This document shows, piece by piece, positions 1-9,208 of a stretch of 64,000 bases of DNA. The first letter of the stretch is position 1, and the number at the start of each line of letters is the position of its first letter. The DNA comes from Lachnospiraceae bacterium (GTDB taxonomy: Bacteria; Bacillota; Clostridia; Lachnospirales; Lachnospiraceae). The notes beneath the pieces are model-generated. The model did no database searches. It had not been told where the DNA came from and saw only the letters and a program-made list of their open reading frames with translations. The stretch covers positions 220,457 to 284,456 of the forward strand of contig CAJTFX010000005.1 of assembly GCA_910575555.1 (NCBI GenBank), given 5' to 3'. The translations under genes and the position numbers were made by a program.

Positions 1-1776
1 GGTTCTTTGAATATCTATGCAAAAATGCAGGAGATTCTCATAAAACGGGGCATTAAATGCGCTCTGGTACTGGAAAAGGAGCCTCACGGCGACAGCGTAG
101 GCTTAAAAAAGTCCGGCTGCCATGGGTTCTGTGAAATGGGCCCTCTGCTTCGGATTGAACCGTCAGGTCTTTTGTATATTAAGGTAAAGACGGAGGACTG
201 TGAGGAAATTATAGAAGAAAGTATTGTAAATGATCGGGTGATTGACCGTCTGGTTTACCATGACCCTCAGGGAAAACCTTATGAGAAACAGGAAGAGATT
301 CCCTTTTACAAGCAGCAGACCCGTGTGGCATTGGAGGACTGCGGACGGATCAATGCAGAGTCCATTAAGGAATACATAGCGGTAGGCGGCTATCAGGCAG
401 TGGCAAAGGCATTGTTTGACATGACGCCCCAGCAGCTTGTGGATGAGGTGTCCAAAGCATCTTTAAGGGGCCGGGGCGGCGGCGGATTCCCCACCGGCCG
501 GAAGTGGTCTCAGGTGCTTGCCCAGAAGGAAGAAGTAAAATATGTGGTCTGCAACGGCGACGAAGGCGACCCGGGGGCATTTATGGACCGGAGCATGATG
601 GAAGGCGATCCTCACCGGGTCATTGAAGGCATGCTGATTGCCGGAATTGCAACCGGAGCCCATTATGGTTATATTTACGTGCGGGCCGAGTATCCCCTGG
701 CAGTGGAACGGCTGCAGACAGCCATCAGCAAAGCGGAAGAGAAGGGGCTTTTGGGCAAAAATATCCTGAATTCGGGCTTTGACTTCGAATTAAAAATCAG
801 CCAGGGAGCCGGCGCATTTGTCTGCGGAGAAGGCTCTGCCCTGACGGCATCTATTGAAGGAAACCGGGGCATGCCCAGGGTGAAGCCGCCCCGTACGGTG
901 GAAAAAGGGCTGTTTGAGAAGCCCACTGTTTTGAATAATGTGGAAACCTACTGCAATGTTCCGCCCATTATCAGCAAAGGGGCGGAGTGGTATCAGACCA
1001 TCGGCCCCAAAAACAATCACGGCACCAAGGCATTTGCCTTAACGGGAAATGTGATGAATACCGGATTGATTGAAGTGCCGATGGGGACTACTCTTCGGGA
1101 AGTTATTTTTGATATCGGCGGCGGCGTCAAGGGCGGCGCATTCAAAGCGGTGCAAATCGGCGGGCCTTCCGGCGGGTGCCTCTGCATCAACCCCACGGAA
1201 GACCATCTGGATCTGCATCTGGATTTTGATTCCCTGAAAAAAGTGGGGGCCATGATTGGAAGCGGCGGCCTGGTGGTGATGAACGACAAGAGCTGTATGG
1301 TGGAAGTGGCCAGGTTTTTCATGAATTTTACTCAGAATGAGTCCTGCGGCAAATGTATTCCCTGCAGAGAGGGCACCAAACGGATGTTGGAGCTGTTAAA
1401 TGATATCTGCGAGGGCAGAGGGACCATGAACCACATCACGCTGTTGGAGGAACTGGCAGAAACCATTTCCGCTACGGCTCTCTGCGGTCTGGGCAAAACG
1501 GCGGCTTCTCCGGTGGTGAGCACCATGAAATATTTCCGGGAAGAATATCTGGCCCATGTGGTGGATAAAAAATGTCCTGCCGGGCAGTGCAAAGCGCTGG
1601 TATCCCTTCAAATCGATCCGAAATTGTGCAAAGGCTGCAGCAAATGCGCCAGGCTTTGTCCGGTGGGAGCCATTTCCGGTGAAGTCAAGAAGCCCTTTAC
1701 CATTGATACGTCGAAGTGCATAAAGTGCGGAGCCTGCAAAGAAGGCTGCAGTTTCCACGCAGTAAAAGAAGTGTAG
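1..1776 (+). CDS. hydB: [FeFe]-hydrogenase subunit HydB, NADH/FMN-binding (5' partial)
   Basis: Diaphorase subunit of a trimeric (HydABC-type) cytoplasmic hydrogenase that couples NAD(H) and ferredoxin to H2. The reading frame is open to base 1, so the start lies outside the window. Visible order: the end of a thioredoxin-like [2Fe-2S] domain, a Nuo51-like FMN/NADH region (RGRGGGGFPTGRKWS near residue 160, CNGDEGDPGAFMDRS near 190), an SLBB segment, the cluster motif ESCGKCIPCREG (near 447), and a C-terminal 2x[4Fe-4S] ferredoxin domain (CKGCSKCARLCP and CIKCGACKEGC). hydA follows 11 bases after the stop. HydC is expected just upstream, outside the window. Bifurcating activity is inferred from architecture. 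Confidence 0.95.
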   Translation, partial: GSLNIYAKMQEILIKRGIKCALVLEKEPHGDSVGLKKSGCHGFCEMGPLLRIEPSGLLYIKVKTEDCEEIIEESIVNDRVIDRLVYHDPQGKPYEKQEEIPFYKQQTRVALEDCGRINAESIKEYIAVGGYQAVAKALFDMTPQQLVDEVSKASLRGRGGGGFPTGRKWSQVLAQKEEVKYVVCNGDEGDPGAFMDRSMMEGDPHRVIEGMLIAGIATGAHYGYIYVRAEYPLAVERLQTAISKAEEKGLLGKNILNSGFDFELKISQGAGAFVCGEGSALTASIEGNRGMPRVKPPRTVEKGLFEKPTVLNNVETYCNVPPIISKGAEWYQTIGPKNNHGTKAFALTGNVMNTGLIEVPMGTTLREVIFDIGGGVKGGAFKAVQIGGPSGGCLCINPTEDHLDLHLDFDSLKKVGAMIGSGGLVVMNDKSCMVEVARFFMNFTQNESCGKCIPCREGTKRMLELLNDICEGRGTMNHITLLEELAETISATALCGLGKTAASPVVSTMKYFREEYLAHVVDKKCPAGQCKALVSLQIDPKLCKGCSKCARLCPVGAISGEVKKPFTIDTSKCIKCGACKEGCSFHAVKEV

Positions 1777-1787
1777 GAGGTCTGGAT

Positions 1788-3485
1788 ATGGAAAAATATA
1801 TGATCATTGACGGCGAACGGGTATCTTTTGCCGATGAAAAAAATATTCTTGCCGTTATTCGGAAGGCAGGAATTATTTTGCCGACTTTTTGTTATTATTC
1901 AGATCTCTCTATTTACGGCGCATGCCGGATGTGCGTGGTGGAGGATCAATGGGGCGGCATTATCGCTTCCTGCTCCACGCCCCCCAAACACCAGATGGAA
2001 ATCCGTACCAATACGCCTCAGCTTTATTATCATAGAAAGCGGATTTTGGAGCTGCTGCTGGCGGCTCACTGCAGGGACTGCACCACCTGCGAGAAAAACG
2101 GCAAGTGCAAGCTGCAGGAACTGGCAACCAGGTTCGGGATTCCCGGGGTAAGATTTGAAAATACCAATCCCATCCGGCCCATTGACACATCCTCCAAAGC
2201 CATAGTCCGCAATCCCAACAAATGCATTCTCTGCGGCGACTGTGTGCGGGTATGCAGCGAAATTCAGCATGTGGGAGCCATTGATTTTGCCCACCGGGGT
2301 TCCAAAATGGAGATTTCCACTGCATTCGGCAGGGATATTGCGGATACCAACTGCGTAAGCTGCGGCCAGTGTGCGGCAGTCTGCCCCACAGGAGCCATTA
2401 CCATTAAGCGTGACAGCCATGATGTGTGGGAGGCGATTCACAATCCAAAGAAGCGGGTGGTTGTGCAGATTGCACCGGCAGTCCGTGTGGCAATCGGTGA
2501 GGCTTACGGCTATGAGCCGGGGGAAAATACCATAGGAAAACTGGTGGCCTCCCTGCGGAAACTGGGCATAGACGCTATTTTTGACACCTCCGTGGGCGCA
2601 GACCTTACCATTATGGAAGAATCGGAGGAGTTACTGGAGGCCCTGGAGGAGAAAGACCGGAAATATCCGCTGTTTACCTCCTGCTGCCCCGGATGGATTC
2701 GCTTTGTGGAAACTCAGTATCCCCATCTGATGCAGTATGTGTCCACCTCCAAATCTCCCATGGAGATGTTCGGCGCAGTTATTAAGGAATACTACCGGAA
2801 ACAGGACAAAAAAGAAGGAAAAGAGACGGTATCTGTGGCAATTATGCCCTGTACGGCCAAAAAATTCGAAGCTTCCAGAGAAGAATTTAAGCGGAAAGGC
2901 ATACCAGATGTGGATTATGTGCTGACCTCTGAAGAGGTGATTACCATGCTGCAGGAAATCGGTATCCGTTTTGACCGTTTAGAGCCGGAAGCATATGATA
3001 TGCCGTTTTCTATTTTTTCTGGCGCAGGAGTGATTTTCGGTGCAACCGGCGGAGTGACAGAAGCAGCAGTGCGGCGGGTGGTGGAAGATAAGAGCCCTAA
3101 AGCGTTGAAGGAGATTGAATTTATCGGCGCCCGCGGCATGGAAGGAGTCAAAATCTGTGAGCTTCCCTTTGGAGAACGGCAGATAAGGATTGCCGTAGTC
3201 AGCGGCCTTGGCAATGCGGATCACCTGCTGCAGAAAATAGAAAGCGGTGAGGAGCATTTTGATTTTGTGGAAGTGATGGCCTGTCCGGGAGGATGTGTGG
3301 CCGGAGCAGGTCAGCCCTTTGCCCGTTCCACTGAGAAACGGATGCGCGCGGAAGGCCTTTATAAGAATGACAAGGCTATGCAGATTAAACGCAGCGAAGA
3401 AAATCCGTTGGTGGAAAGCCTTTACAAAGATTTGCTGAAAAACCGGGAGCATGATCTTCTGCATGTGGATTACCTGCATAAATAG
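1788..3485 (+). CDS. hydA: [FeFe]-hydrogenase catalytic subunit HydA
   Basis: Catalytic subunit that reduces protons or oxidises H2 at the H-cluster, 565 aa. An N-terminal plant-type [2Fe-2S] domain and His/Cys clusters are followed by two [4Fe-4S] motifs (CILCGDCVRVC, CVSCGQCAAVCP). All three H-cluster signatures are intact: TSCCPGW near residue 297, MPCTAKKFE near 354, and EVMACPGGCVAGAGQ near 495. I place the start at ATG 1788 behind TAGGAGG; an open frame extends further up inside hydB but has no ribosome site. The length and accessory domains fit the group A3 multimeric enzymes. Confidence 0.95.
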   Translation: MEKYMIIDGERVSFADEKNILAVIRKAGIILPTFCYYSDLSIYGACRMCVVEDQWGGIIASCSTPPKHQMEIRTNTPQLYYHRKRILELLLAAHCRDCTTCEKNGKCKLQELATRFGIPGVRFENTNPIRPIDTSSKAIVRNPNKCILCGDCVRVCSEIQHVGAIDFAHRGSKMEISTAFGRDIADTNCVSCGQCAAVCPTGAITIKRDSHDVWEAIHNPKKRVVVQIAPAVRVAIGEAYGYEPGENTIGKLVASLRKLGIDAIFDTSVGADLTIMEESEELLEALEEKDRKYPLFTSCCPGWIRFVETQYPHLMQYVSTSKSPMEMFGAVIKEYYRKQDKKEGKETVSVAIMPCTAKKFEASREEFKRKGIPDVDYVLTSEEVITMLQEIGIRFDRLEPEAYDMPFSIFSGAGVIFGATGGVTEAAVRRVVEDKSPKALKEIEFIGARGMEGVKICELPFGERQIRIAVVSGLGNADHLLQKIESGEEHFDFVEVMACPGGCVAGAGQPFARSTEKRMRAEGLYKNDKAMQIKRSEENPLVESLYKDLLKNREHDLLHVDYLHK

Positions 3486-3524
3486 GGACAGAGCGGTCAG
3501 GGTTTTATAAATTTTATACCGAAG

Positions 3525-3638
3525 TAAAACAGGGGCTGTCGGAAAACAGGATTTATACACAATATATAGCTGCAAGTTTTTAGAAGCCGCAGCTATATAT
3601 TGTGAAAAATTGCTGTTTCCCGACATTCCCTTGTTTTA
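3525..3638. repeat. 114-bp imperfect palindrome (MITE-like or double terminator)
   Basis: The left arm (3525-3573) and right arm (3589-3638) are near-perfect inverted repeats around a 15-nt loop. The inner 16 bp (3558-3573 with 3589-3604) match exactly, and the outer part pairs with a few mismatches and a one-base bulge. It sits between the convergent hydA and DUF4097 genes. The outer sequence GGGGCTGTCGGAAAA resembles an insertion-element end. There is no strong U-tract, so a plain terminator is not the only reading. Confidence 0.7.
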
Positions 3639-3650
3639 TTACGCCGGCAG

Positions 3651-4823
3651 TTATTTTATGGTAATATTTCCGCTTTCACATTGAACAGAAATACTGCGGG
3701 CGTTCTGACTGTCCTGCTTTTGATAATGAGTTGCGCCGTCTTCGTTTTCTTCTATCTTTTTCCCATTCACTTGAATGGTTCCGTATTCTGCATCCAGATC
3801 ATAATTGAAATCCGCTGCTTGTTCAGCCAGCTTCAGGGTTACGTTTCCGTATTCGGAGCAGGCGTTTATCTGTTCCGGAACTGCCTGCTTCAGAGTCAGA
3901 TTGCCGGATTCCATAGAAAAATAGCTGTTTTTTGCTTGGAAGCTGTCAATGGTACAATTTCCATAACTGGCATTTGCAAAGAACGCATCCGCCGTCAGAG
4001 AAGAAATTTCCAGATCGCCGGATTCCAGAGAAAATGTGCCTTTTTCTGCCTGGAAACTTTCAACGGTACAAGTTCCGTACATGGAATTTACAGAATAATT
4101 CCCTCCGGTCAGGGAAGAAATTTTCAGATTGCCGGATTCCAGGTTAAAATTTCCTATTTCAGAAACGGAAACGGTATCGCCGGTATAATCTCCATAAGAA
4201 GCGGAGAGGGTCAAACGGCCGCAGGTGACGGTTTCTGCATTAATATTGCCGGATTCGGAAGCAATTTCCAGAGTATCTCCGGTAAATGCTCCAAGGGTCA
4301 GATTTCCGTATGTCAGGAATAAATCGGCTTTTTTAGCATTGAGTTGATCAATTTCCAGGTTTCCGCTTTCTATGGACATGTGTATTAGATCGAAATACTG
4401 TTCTTTGGGGACGTAGAGATTCATGTAAAAGGGCTCCTGGTATACCGGCTTATGAAACAAATCCAGGGAAATACGATAGGGGTTTTGCATCTTGCCTTCC
4501 TGGAAATGAAATTTCCCCTCGGATACGCCGTAATCCGGTTTGCTGCATTTGCCGTCCAGGCTGTACTCCAGATAAAAGCCGTCAGAGGGCAGAATGGATA
4601 CATCAGCATAATTTAAGCAGATGGAAATTTCCGAGAAATCTTCCAGTTTTGTTTTTTCCAGAATGTGAGGCTCCGGGTATTTTTCTCTGCGGGGGGAATC
4701 CCTGCGGGCAGAAGCCGGGGAATCATTTTGGATTCCGGACGCGATGATGATGCCGGAGCACAGAATGCCGGAAAAAATGGCAATGCCAATTAGAATGAAC
4801 AGAAATTTGTTGTGGTTTTTCAT
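3651..4823 (-). CDS. DUF4097-family beta-repeat membrane-anchored protein
   Basis: 390 aa, starting at the ATG behind AAAGGAGG on the minus strand; a longer in-frame start at 4865 lacks a ribosome site. One N-terminal membrane segment (FLFILIGIAIFSGILCSGII) is followed by an extracellular domain of repeated short strands: ESGNLEI, SESGNINA, ASYGDYT, LESGNLKI, LESGDLEI, ASYGNCTI, MESGNLTL. This alternation of ESGN and SYGN turns is typical of the DUF4097 (putative adhesin-like) beta-helix fold. Repeats of about 40 residues (near 240-330) look internally duplicated. Function is unknown; roles in cell-surface sensing are only inferred for the family. It converges on hydA. Confidence 0.8.
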   Translation of the reverse strand: MKNHNKFLFILIGIAIFSGILCSGIIIASGIQNDSPASARRDSPRREKYPEPHILEKTKLEDFSEISICLNYADVSILPSDGFYLEYSLDGKCSKPDYGVSEGKFHFQEGKMQNPYRISLDLFHKPVYQEPFYMNLYVPKEQYFDLIHMSIESGNLEIDQLNAKKADLFLTYGNLTLGAFTGDTLEIASESGNINAETVTCGRLTLSASYGDYTGDTVSVSEIGNFNLESGNLKISSLTGGNYSVNSMYGTCTVESFQAEKGTFSLESGDLEISSLTADAFFANASYGNCTIDSFQAKNSYFSMESGNLTLKQAVPEQINACSEYGNVTLKLAEQAADFNYDLDAEYGTIQVNGKKIEENEDGATHYQKQDSQNARSISVQCESGNITIK

Positions 4824-5101
4824 AACATATCCTCCTTTGCGAATGGTTTTACTCTGTCTGATCATTAAAACGATTGGCAGGGGAGAATGACTTCAGGATG
4901 GGGAAGAAGTTTTGCTACGGCATGCGAAAAGCAAAAATACGTTTTATGCATATAATTTATTATACCCTCAGGATAATATAGAACCATTTTTTTCAGAGGG
5001 ATAGTAAAAGGTTTGGCAAGTGTTGCTGTTCGCGCAGAATTGGTAAACAGTAACCGAAGCGTATTATGGCTGGAAACCGAGTATGAATGGGGTGATTATC
5101 A

Positions 5102-5890
5102 TTGAATAATTTTAATTATAACTGGATGTTCAATCCGCCGAATTTGTTTTGCAGAGGAAGGAATTGTCAGAGGAATTGTTGTCAAGAACATGTAGAAGCC
5201 GACGTCCCGTGCTGTAGAGAAATGCGGGAAGAAGCCGGCGCTCCGTGCTGTGGGGAAATACATGTAGAAGCCGACGTTCCGTGCTGTGGGAAAATATGCG
5301 GAGAGCCTGGCCCCCAGGGCCCGAGGGGAAAACCCGGGCCGCCGGGCTGTGCAGGAGAACGGGGAGAAACTGGCCCGCAGGGAGTTACAGGCCCGCAGGG
5401 CCCGCAAGGGGCAACAGGGCCCCAGGGACCCAGAGGAGAACCCGGGGCGCGCGGCCCGCAAGGGCCGCCTGGATATCCGCAGAACAGTATATTTGCATCA
5501 TTTTTAGGACAGGAGCTGATATTGCCGGAAAACGGAAATCTTCCCCTTAAAACGGACATATCAGATATTACTCAAAATATATCTCTGTGCAACGGTTATT
5601 CCGTATCGCTGACGCCTGGATGTTATACAATCTGGTATTATATCTCTGCGGCAGTTAAAAAGCACGGGATGATTCAGCTGACGCCAGTATTAAATGACTG
5701 TGCTCAGACGGTATTTCGCACATATGCAGAGACTGCAAAACGGAAGGAAACACTAGTGGTATCAAGATGTTTTATTATTGAAATACCTTGTGCATCTACC
5801 CTGTGCTTTGCATGGAATTCTTCGGCAGGCGCGGCCAGAATTAATATGAATTTATGTATAGAAAAGCTTGGCAGGCAATCATTTGATTAG
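5102..5890 (+). CDS. Collagen-like surface protein with Cys-pair repeats
   Basis: 262 aa from a TTG start at 5102, the only start in register with the weak GGGGTG site upstream. The N-terminus is Cys-rich and carries three 12-residue repeats of the form [12 protein letters not shown]. About 20 Gly-X-Y triplets follow ([16 protein letters not shown] onward), then a globular C-terminal domain of about 125 residues resembling BclA-type trimerising heads ([16 protein letters not shown]). In spore formers such proteins make hair-like filaments on the exosporium. The next gene is a glycosyltransferase, and a second collagen-like gene follows it, which supports a glycosylated spore-surface cluster. 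Localisation is inferred. Confidence 0.85.
   Translation: MNNFNYNWMFNPPNLFCRGRNCQRNCCQEHVEADVPCCREMREEAGAPCCGEIHVEADVPCCGKICGEPGPQGPRGKPGPPGCAGERGETGPQGVTGPQGPQGATGPQGPRGEPGARGPQGPPGYPQNSIFASFLGQELILPENGNLPLKTDISDITQNISLCNGYSVSLTPGCYTIWYYISAAVKKHGMIQLTPVLNDCAQTVFRTYAETAKRKETLVVSRCFIIEIPCASTLCFAWNSSAGAARINMNLCIEKLGRQSFD
5189..5296 (+). repeat. Three tandem 36-bp units coding Cys-pair repeats
   Basis: Units at 5189-5224, 5225-5260 and 5261-5296. Units 1 and 3 are almost identical (they begin CATGTAGAAGCCGACGT) and unit 2 is more diverged. Each unit encodes 12 residues with one Cys-Cys pair. Confidence 0.9.
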
Positions 5891-5905
5891 GAGGGAGGTT
5901 TCAAT

Positions 5906-6982
5906 ATGCCGACAATAAGTCTTTGTATGATTGTTAAAGATGAGGAGATGCATATTGCCCGGTGTCTTGAAAGTGTGGCGGATCTGGTAGATGAAATTAT
6001 TGTTGTAGACACTGGCTCTTCGGATAGGACCGTAGAAATCGCGTCTCAATATACAACAAACATATATTTTTATCCTTGGCGGGAGGATTTTTCTGAAGCC
6101 AGGAACTATTCTTTTTCAAAGGCGTCGATGGAGTTCTGTATGTGGATGGACGCCGACGATATACTGGAGGAAACGGAAAAGGATAAATTTCTGCAGTTAA
6201 AGCAGACGCTGTCATCGGATGTTGATATGGTCATGATGAAATATAATACTGCTTTTGATGAGGACGGGAAGCCTTCTTTTTCATATTTTAGGGAAAGATG
6301 GATTAGAAATTGTTCCGAGTACCGTTGGGTTGGCGCAGTTCATGAAGTAATATCTCCAAGCGGAAACATTGTGTATTCTGATATTGCAGTTTCCCACAAA
6401 AAAATAAACGCAGGCGATCCGGATCGGAATCTTAAGATATACCAAAAGGCGTTGGCAGAAGGAAAAACGTTAGAGCCGCGGCAGCAATATTATTATGGAC
6501 GCGAATTATATTATCACAAACAATATGAAGAAGCTGTTTCTGTGCTGGAACAATTCCTGCTTTCGGAAGAAGGATGGATTGAAAATAAAATAGAGGCGTG
6601 CGCCGTCTGCGCAAACTGTTATTATGGCTTGGGACAGGAAAAATCTGCATTAAATTCTCTTCTGCGCAGTATGAGCTTTGACTTGCCGAGAGCGGAATTG
6701 TGCTGTGAAATCGGAAAATACTTTTTGGAGCATGGGAATTACCATACTGCGGTTTATTGGTATGAAACTGCTTTAAGCAGGCCAGGAAATGAATGTTCAG
6801 GCGGGTTTATCCTTTTAGACTGTTATGATTATATTCCTTATATGCAGTTATGCGTATGCTATGATAAAATGGGAGACCGGAAGAAGGCAAAAGAATACAA
6901 TGAAAAAGCAGGAGCTTGTAAACCATATGCTAAAGCGTATTTGTATAACAAACAGTATTTTGACAGTTTGGGGGTATGTTAG
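5906..6982 (+). CDS. Family 2 glycosyltransferase with TPR-like C-terminus
   Basis: 358 aa; start ATG behind GGAGGGAGG. The N-terminal GT2 fold is clear: SLCMIVKDEE near residue 5, EIIVVDTGSSDRT near 32, and the metal-binding WMDADD near 80. The C-terminal half (about 170-350) is helical with TPR-like spacing (YYGRELYYHKQYEEAVSVLE, YYGLGQEKSALNSLL, YHTAVYWYETAL). This architecture is found in protein O-glycosyltransferases and in SunS-like enzymes. It lies 15 bases after one collagen-like gene and about 200 bases before another. The inferred substrates are the Thr residues of their Gly-X-Thr repeats. Confidence 0.88.
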   Translation: MPTISLCMIVKDEEMHIARCLESVADLVDEIIVVDTGSSDRTVEIASQYTTNIYFYPWREDFSEARNYSFSKASMEFCMWMDADDILEETEKDKFLQLKQTLSSDVDMVMMKYNTAFDEDGKPSFSYFRERWIRNCSEYRWVGAVHEVISPSGNIVYSDIAVSHKKINAGDPDRNLKIYQKALAEGKTLEPRQQYYYGRELYYHKQYEEAVSVLEQFLLSEEGWIENKIEACAVCANCYYGLGQEKSALNSLLRSMSFDLPRAELCCEIGKYFLEHGNYHTAVYWYETALSRPGNECSGGFILLDCYDYIPYMQLCVCYDKMGDRKKAKEYNEKAGACKPYAKAYLYNKQYFDSLGVC

Positions 6983-7088
6983 TACAGCGAACAATCTATA
7001 TTTCGATGCACAGGAACTGCCGGATTGCCCTTTATGTTTGAGTTTGAAGTATATTTCTAATATATTCTGAATCCTTCTAAAATATGTA

Positions 7089-7116
7089 ACCTTTTTTGTG
7101 GAGTGAACATAAAATA
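7089..7116 (+). promoter_or_regulatory. Candidate sigma-K promoter for the second collagen gene
   Basis: AC at 7089-7090, a 17-nt spacer, then CATAAAATA at 7108-7116, matching the mother-cell sigma-K pattern AC-N16/17-CATANNNTA. It lies about 60 nt before the collagen-like start at 7178, consistent with late spore-coat expression. The match is short, so this is a candidate only. Confidence 0.4.
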
Positions 7117-7177
7117 TTTGTAGAAAAAAACATTTTTATGTATTTTTTTCAAATAATTTGGAAAGGAATTGGATGAT

Positions 7178-8518
7178 ATGGATAATAAAAATTTGTGTAA
7201 TAGCTGTCAGAATCAATGTCATTATTCCTGCTGTGAACGCGGGCCGGCAGGTCCTAAGGGAGATCAGGGCCCCATGGGCCCCCAGGGAATCAAAGGCGAT
7301 ATGGGATGTCCCGGACCAAAAGGCGACAGGGGAGATCAGGGCCCTATGGGCCCCCAGGGAATTCCCGGCGTTCCCGGAGCAAGAGGTCCCAGGGGAAACA
7401 CAGGGCCTGTAGGCCCTACTGGAAATACGGGTCCGAGAGGTTGTGCAGGTCCGAGAGGTTACGCAGGTCCGCAGGGGCTTCAGGGAATTCAGGGAGTCCG
7501 CGGTGATATCGGGCCGAAAGGCGATCCAGGCTGCGAAGGTCCCCAGGGAGATATCGGTCCGGTAGGACCTGCAGGCCCCACAGGCCCGGCAGGACCTGCA
7601 GGTCCGCAAGGAGATGTGGGGCTCCAGGGCCCCAGAGGTATTCCAGGTCCGACAGGAGCCACCGGGGCAACCGGCCCGATGGGTCCGCAAGGCGTAACTG
7701 GTCCGCAAGGGATTCAGGGCGCCACAGGTCCGGATGGTGTTCAGGGTCCGAAAGGCTGTCCGGGAGATGATGGTCCAACCGGTCCGACAGGCCCAACGGG
7801 AGCCACGGGAGCAGACGGAGCGCCGGGAGCCACAGGAGCAACGGGAGCAGATGGAGCGCCGGGAGCCACGGGAGCAGATGGAGCGCCGGGAGCCACAGGA
7901 GCCACGGGAGCAGATGGAGCACCAGGAGCAACGGGAGCCACAGGAGCAGACGGAGCCACGGGGGCCACAGGAGCAACGGGAGCCACAGGAGTTGCAGGCA
8001 CAGGAGCTGTTATTCCTTTTGCGTCGGGGCTTCCGGTTTCTTTGACGACAATTGCCGGAGGGCTTGCAGGAATTCCTGCTTTTGTTGGTTTTGGAAGCAG
8101 TGCGCAGGGGCTTACGCTTTTGGGCTCAACCATTGATATTACAAATGCCGGCGGAACACTTTCTAACTTTGCATTTCAGGTTCCCCGCGACGGTATTATC
8201 ACTTCGTTCAGCGCATTTTTCAGCACTACGGTAGGTTTGTCCTTAATAGGTTCTACTGTTACAATAAGAGCGCAGATTTATCAGTCTGCAACGCCGAATA
8301 ATGTTTTTTCTCCGATTGCAGGAACACAGATCAATCTGACGCCGTCGCTTTCCGGAATTATATCCATTGGCACGCTGCTGAATGGCGCGCTTACAGGACT
8401 TAATATTCCTGTAACGGCTCAAACTCGGCTGATGCTGGTATTTTCAGCGACGGCCAGCGGAGTGACTTTGCTCAATACAGTTGCAGGATATGCAAGCGCC
8501 GGTTTAAGTATCAATTAA
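7178..8518 (+). CDS. BclB-like exosporium collagen-like glycoprotein
   Basis: 446 aa from ATG 7178, chosen because AAAGGA lies at proper distance; the in-frame TTG at 7169 is too close to it. A short Cys-rich head ([13 protein letters not shown]) precedes about 80 Gly-X-Y triplets (residues 24-270). The first part is rich in GPQ, GDQ and GPR, the last part almost pure GAT/GAD/GAP. The C-terminal domain (about 275-446, [19 protein letters not shown] onward) matches the BclB C-terminal domain family of exosporium proteins. Thr in the Y position suggests O-glycosylation by the neighbouring GT2 enzyme. A strong terminator follows. Confidence 0.92.
   Translation: MDNKNLCNSCQNQCHYSCCERGPAGPKGDQGPMGPQGIKGDMGCPGPKGDRGDQGPMGPQGIPGVPGARGPRGNTGPVGPTGNTGPRGCAGPRGYAGPQGLQGIQGVRGDIGPKGDPGCEGPQGDIGPVGPAGPTGPAGPAGPQGDVGLQGPRGIPGPTGATGATGPMGPQGVTGPQGIQGATGPDGVQGPKGCPGDDGPTGPTGPTGATGADGAPGATGATGADGAPGATGADGAPGATGATGADGAPGATGATGADGATGATGATGATGVAGTGAVIPFASGLPVSLTTIAGGLAGIPAFVGFGSSAQGLTLLGSTIDITNAGGTLSNFAFQVPRDGIITSFSAFFSTTVGLSLIGSTVTIRAQIYQSATPNNVFSPIAGTQINLTPSLSGIISIGTLLNGALTGLNIPVTAQTRLMLVFSATASGVTLLNTVAGYASAGLSIN
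7797..7992 (+). repeat. Low-complexity 9/18/27-nt tandem repeats coding GAT-GAD-GAP
   Basis: Near-identical units of GGAGCCACGGGAGCAGA type repeat with synonymous third-base changes. They encode Gly-Ala-Thr, Gly-Ala-Asp and Gly-Ala-Pro triplets. Such tracts vary in length by slippage, so repeat number is probably strain-variable. Confidence 0.9.
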
Positions 8519-8598
8519 GCCGCATGAAAGGCATCTTGAATTGATAAGAGAGCTTCGTAAGGAGTTTTAGAGTAGAGCATACAAAAGATAACAGATGT

Positions 8599-8635
8599 CC
8601 TGGTACCCATCATTTCCTGGATGAAGGGTACCAGG
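8599..8635. terminator. Bidirectional terminator hairpin
   Basis: CCTGGTACCC (8599-8608) and GGGTACCAGG (8626-8635) form a perfect 10-bp stem with a 17-nt loop. It lies between the convergent collagen-like and GNAT genes. The U-tract is weak on both sides. Confidence 0.65.
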
Positions 8636-8636
8636 T

Positions 8637-9164
8637 TTAATTTTGCTGAATCAGACGCTGAAAAGCAATGCGCGGACTTCCATCCTCCACATGGATCATT
8701 CCGCATTCCAGAAACCCGTTTTTTTCTAACAGATGCCGCATGACAAAGTTGTTTTCATGGGTGTCAATTCTGAGATTTCCAATGAGAGTATTGCAGAAAT
8801 TCAGGCATTCTGTCAGAATGCCTTTCTGACCGCCGGCGCTTGCGATGCGGTGAATGACGCCGTAGGGAAGATCGTTGCTCCATCTGCCCTGTATGTTCCG
8901 GTAAGTGGGATCTTCTCCTATCTGGAAAGCAAATACCCCGGCAATCTGCCGGGCGGAAGCTGTCAATCCTTCGGTATTTGCCTGCGGTTCGGTTTCTATC
9001 AGAAACAATCTGCCCAGTTCAATATCCTGCCGGATGGTTTCAGGCTCCGGTTTGTCCATTCCCCACTGCCCGGGATTGCCGTTTAATGCCATCTGCTTTC
9101 TTGCATAAGCATAGATGGGCAGGATATTTTCTAAATCATGATACGATGCTTTTCTGATATACAT
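8637..9164 (-). CDS. GNAT-family N-acetyltransferase
   Basis: 175 aa, starting MYIRKASYHDLENILPIYAYAR, a typical GNAT N-terminus, behind AAAGGCGG. The body keeps the fold's order: a strand ending IAGVFAFQIGED, the region around GVIHRIASAGGQKGILTECLNFC (acetyl-CoA binding loop, degenerate QxxGxG/A), then the C-terminal NNFVMRHLLEKNGF helix and strand. Acceptor substrate unknown. It ends 3' to 3' with the collagen-like gene. Confidence 0.85.
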   Translation of the reverse strand: MYIRKASYHDLENILPIYAYARKQMALNGNPGQWGMDKPEPETIRQDIELGRLFLIETEPQANTEGLTASARQIAGVFAFQIGEDPTYRNIQGRWSNDLPYGVIHRIASAGGQKGILTECLNFCNTLIGNLRIDTHENNFVMRHLLEKNGFLECGMIHVEDGSPRIAFQRLIQQN

Positions 9165-9208
9165 TGCAATATTCCGCCTTTCATTCGTTATTACAGAAAG
9201 AAATTCCC

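Noticed and set aside
3681..4322. Plus-strand 213-codon frame opposite the DUF4097 gene
   Set aside because: Repeats in it are the mirror of the beta-repeats in the real gene; no start signal.
7797..7992. Tandem repeats considered as a CRISPR array
   Set aside because: Units are coding triplet repeats without unique spacers.
7136..8133. Long antisense reading frames over the collagen-like gene
   Set aside because: They arise from the repetitive Gly-X-Y codons read backwards, show Pro/Ala/Leu-rich junk composition and have no ribosome sites.
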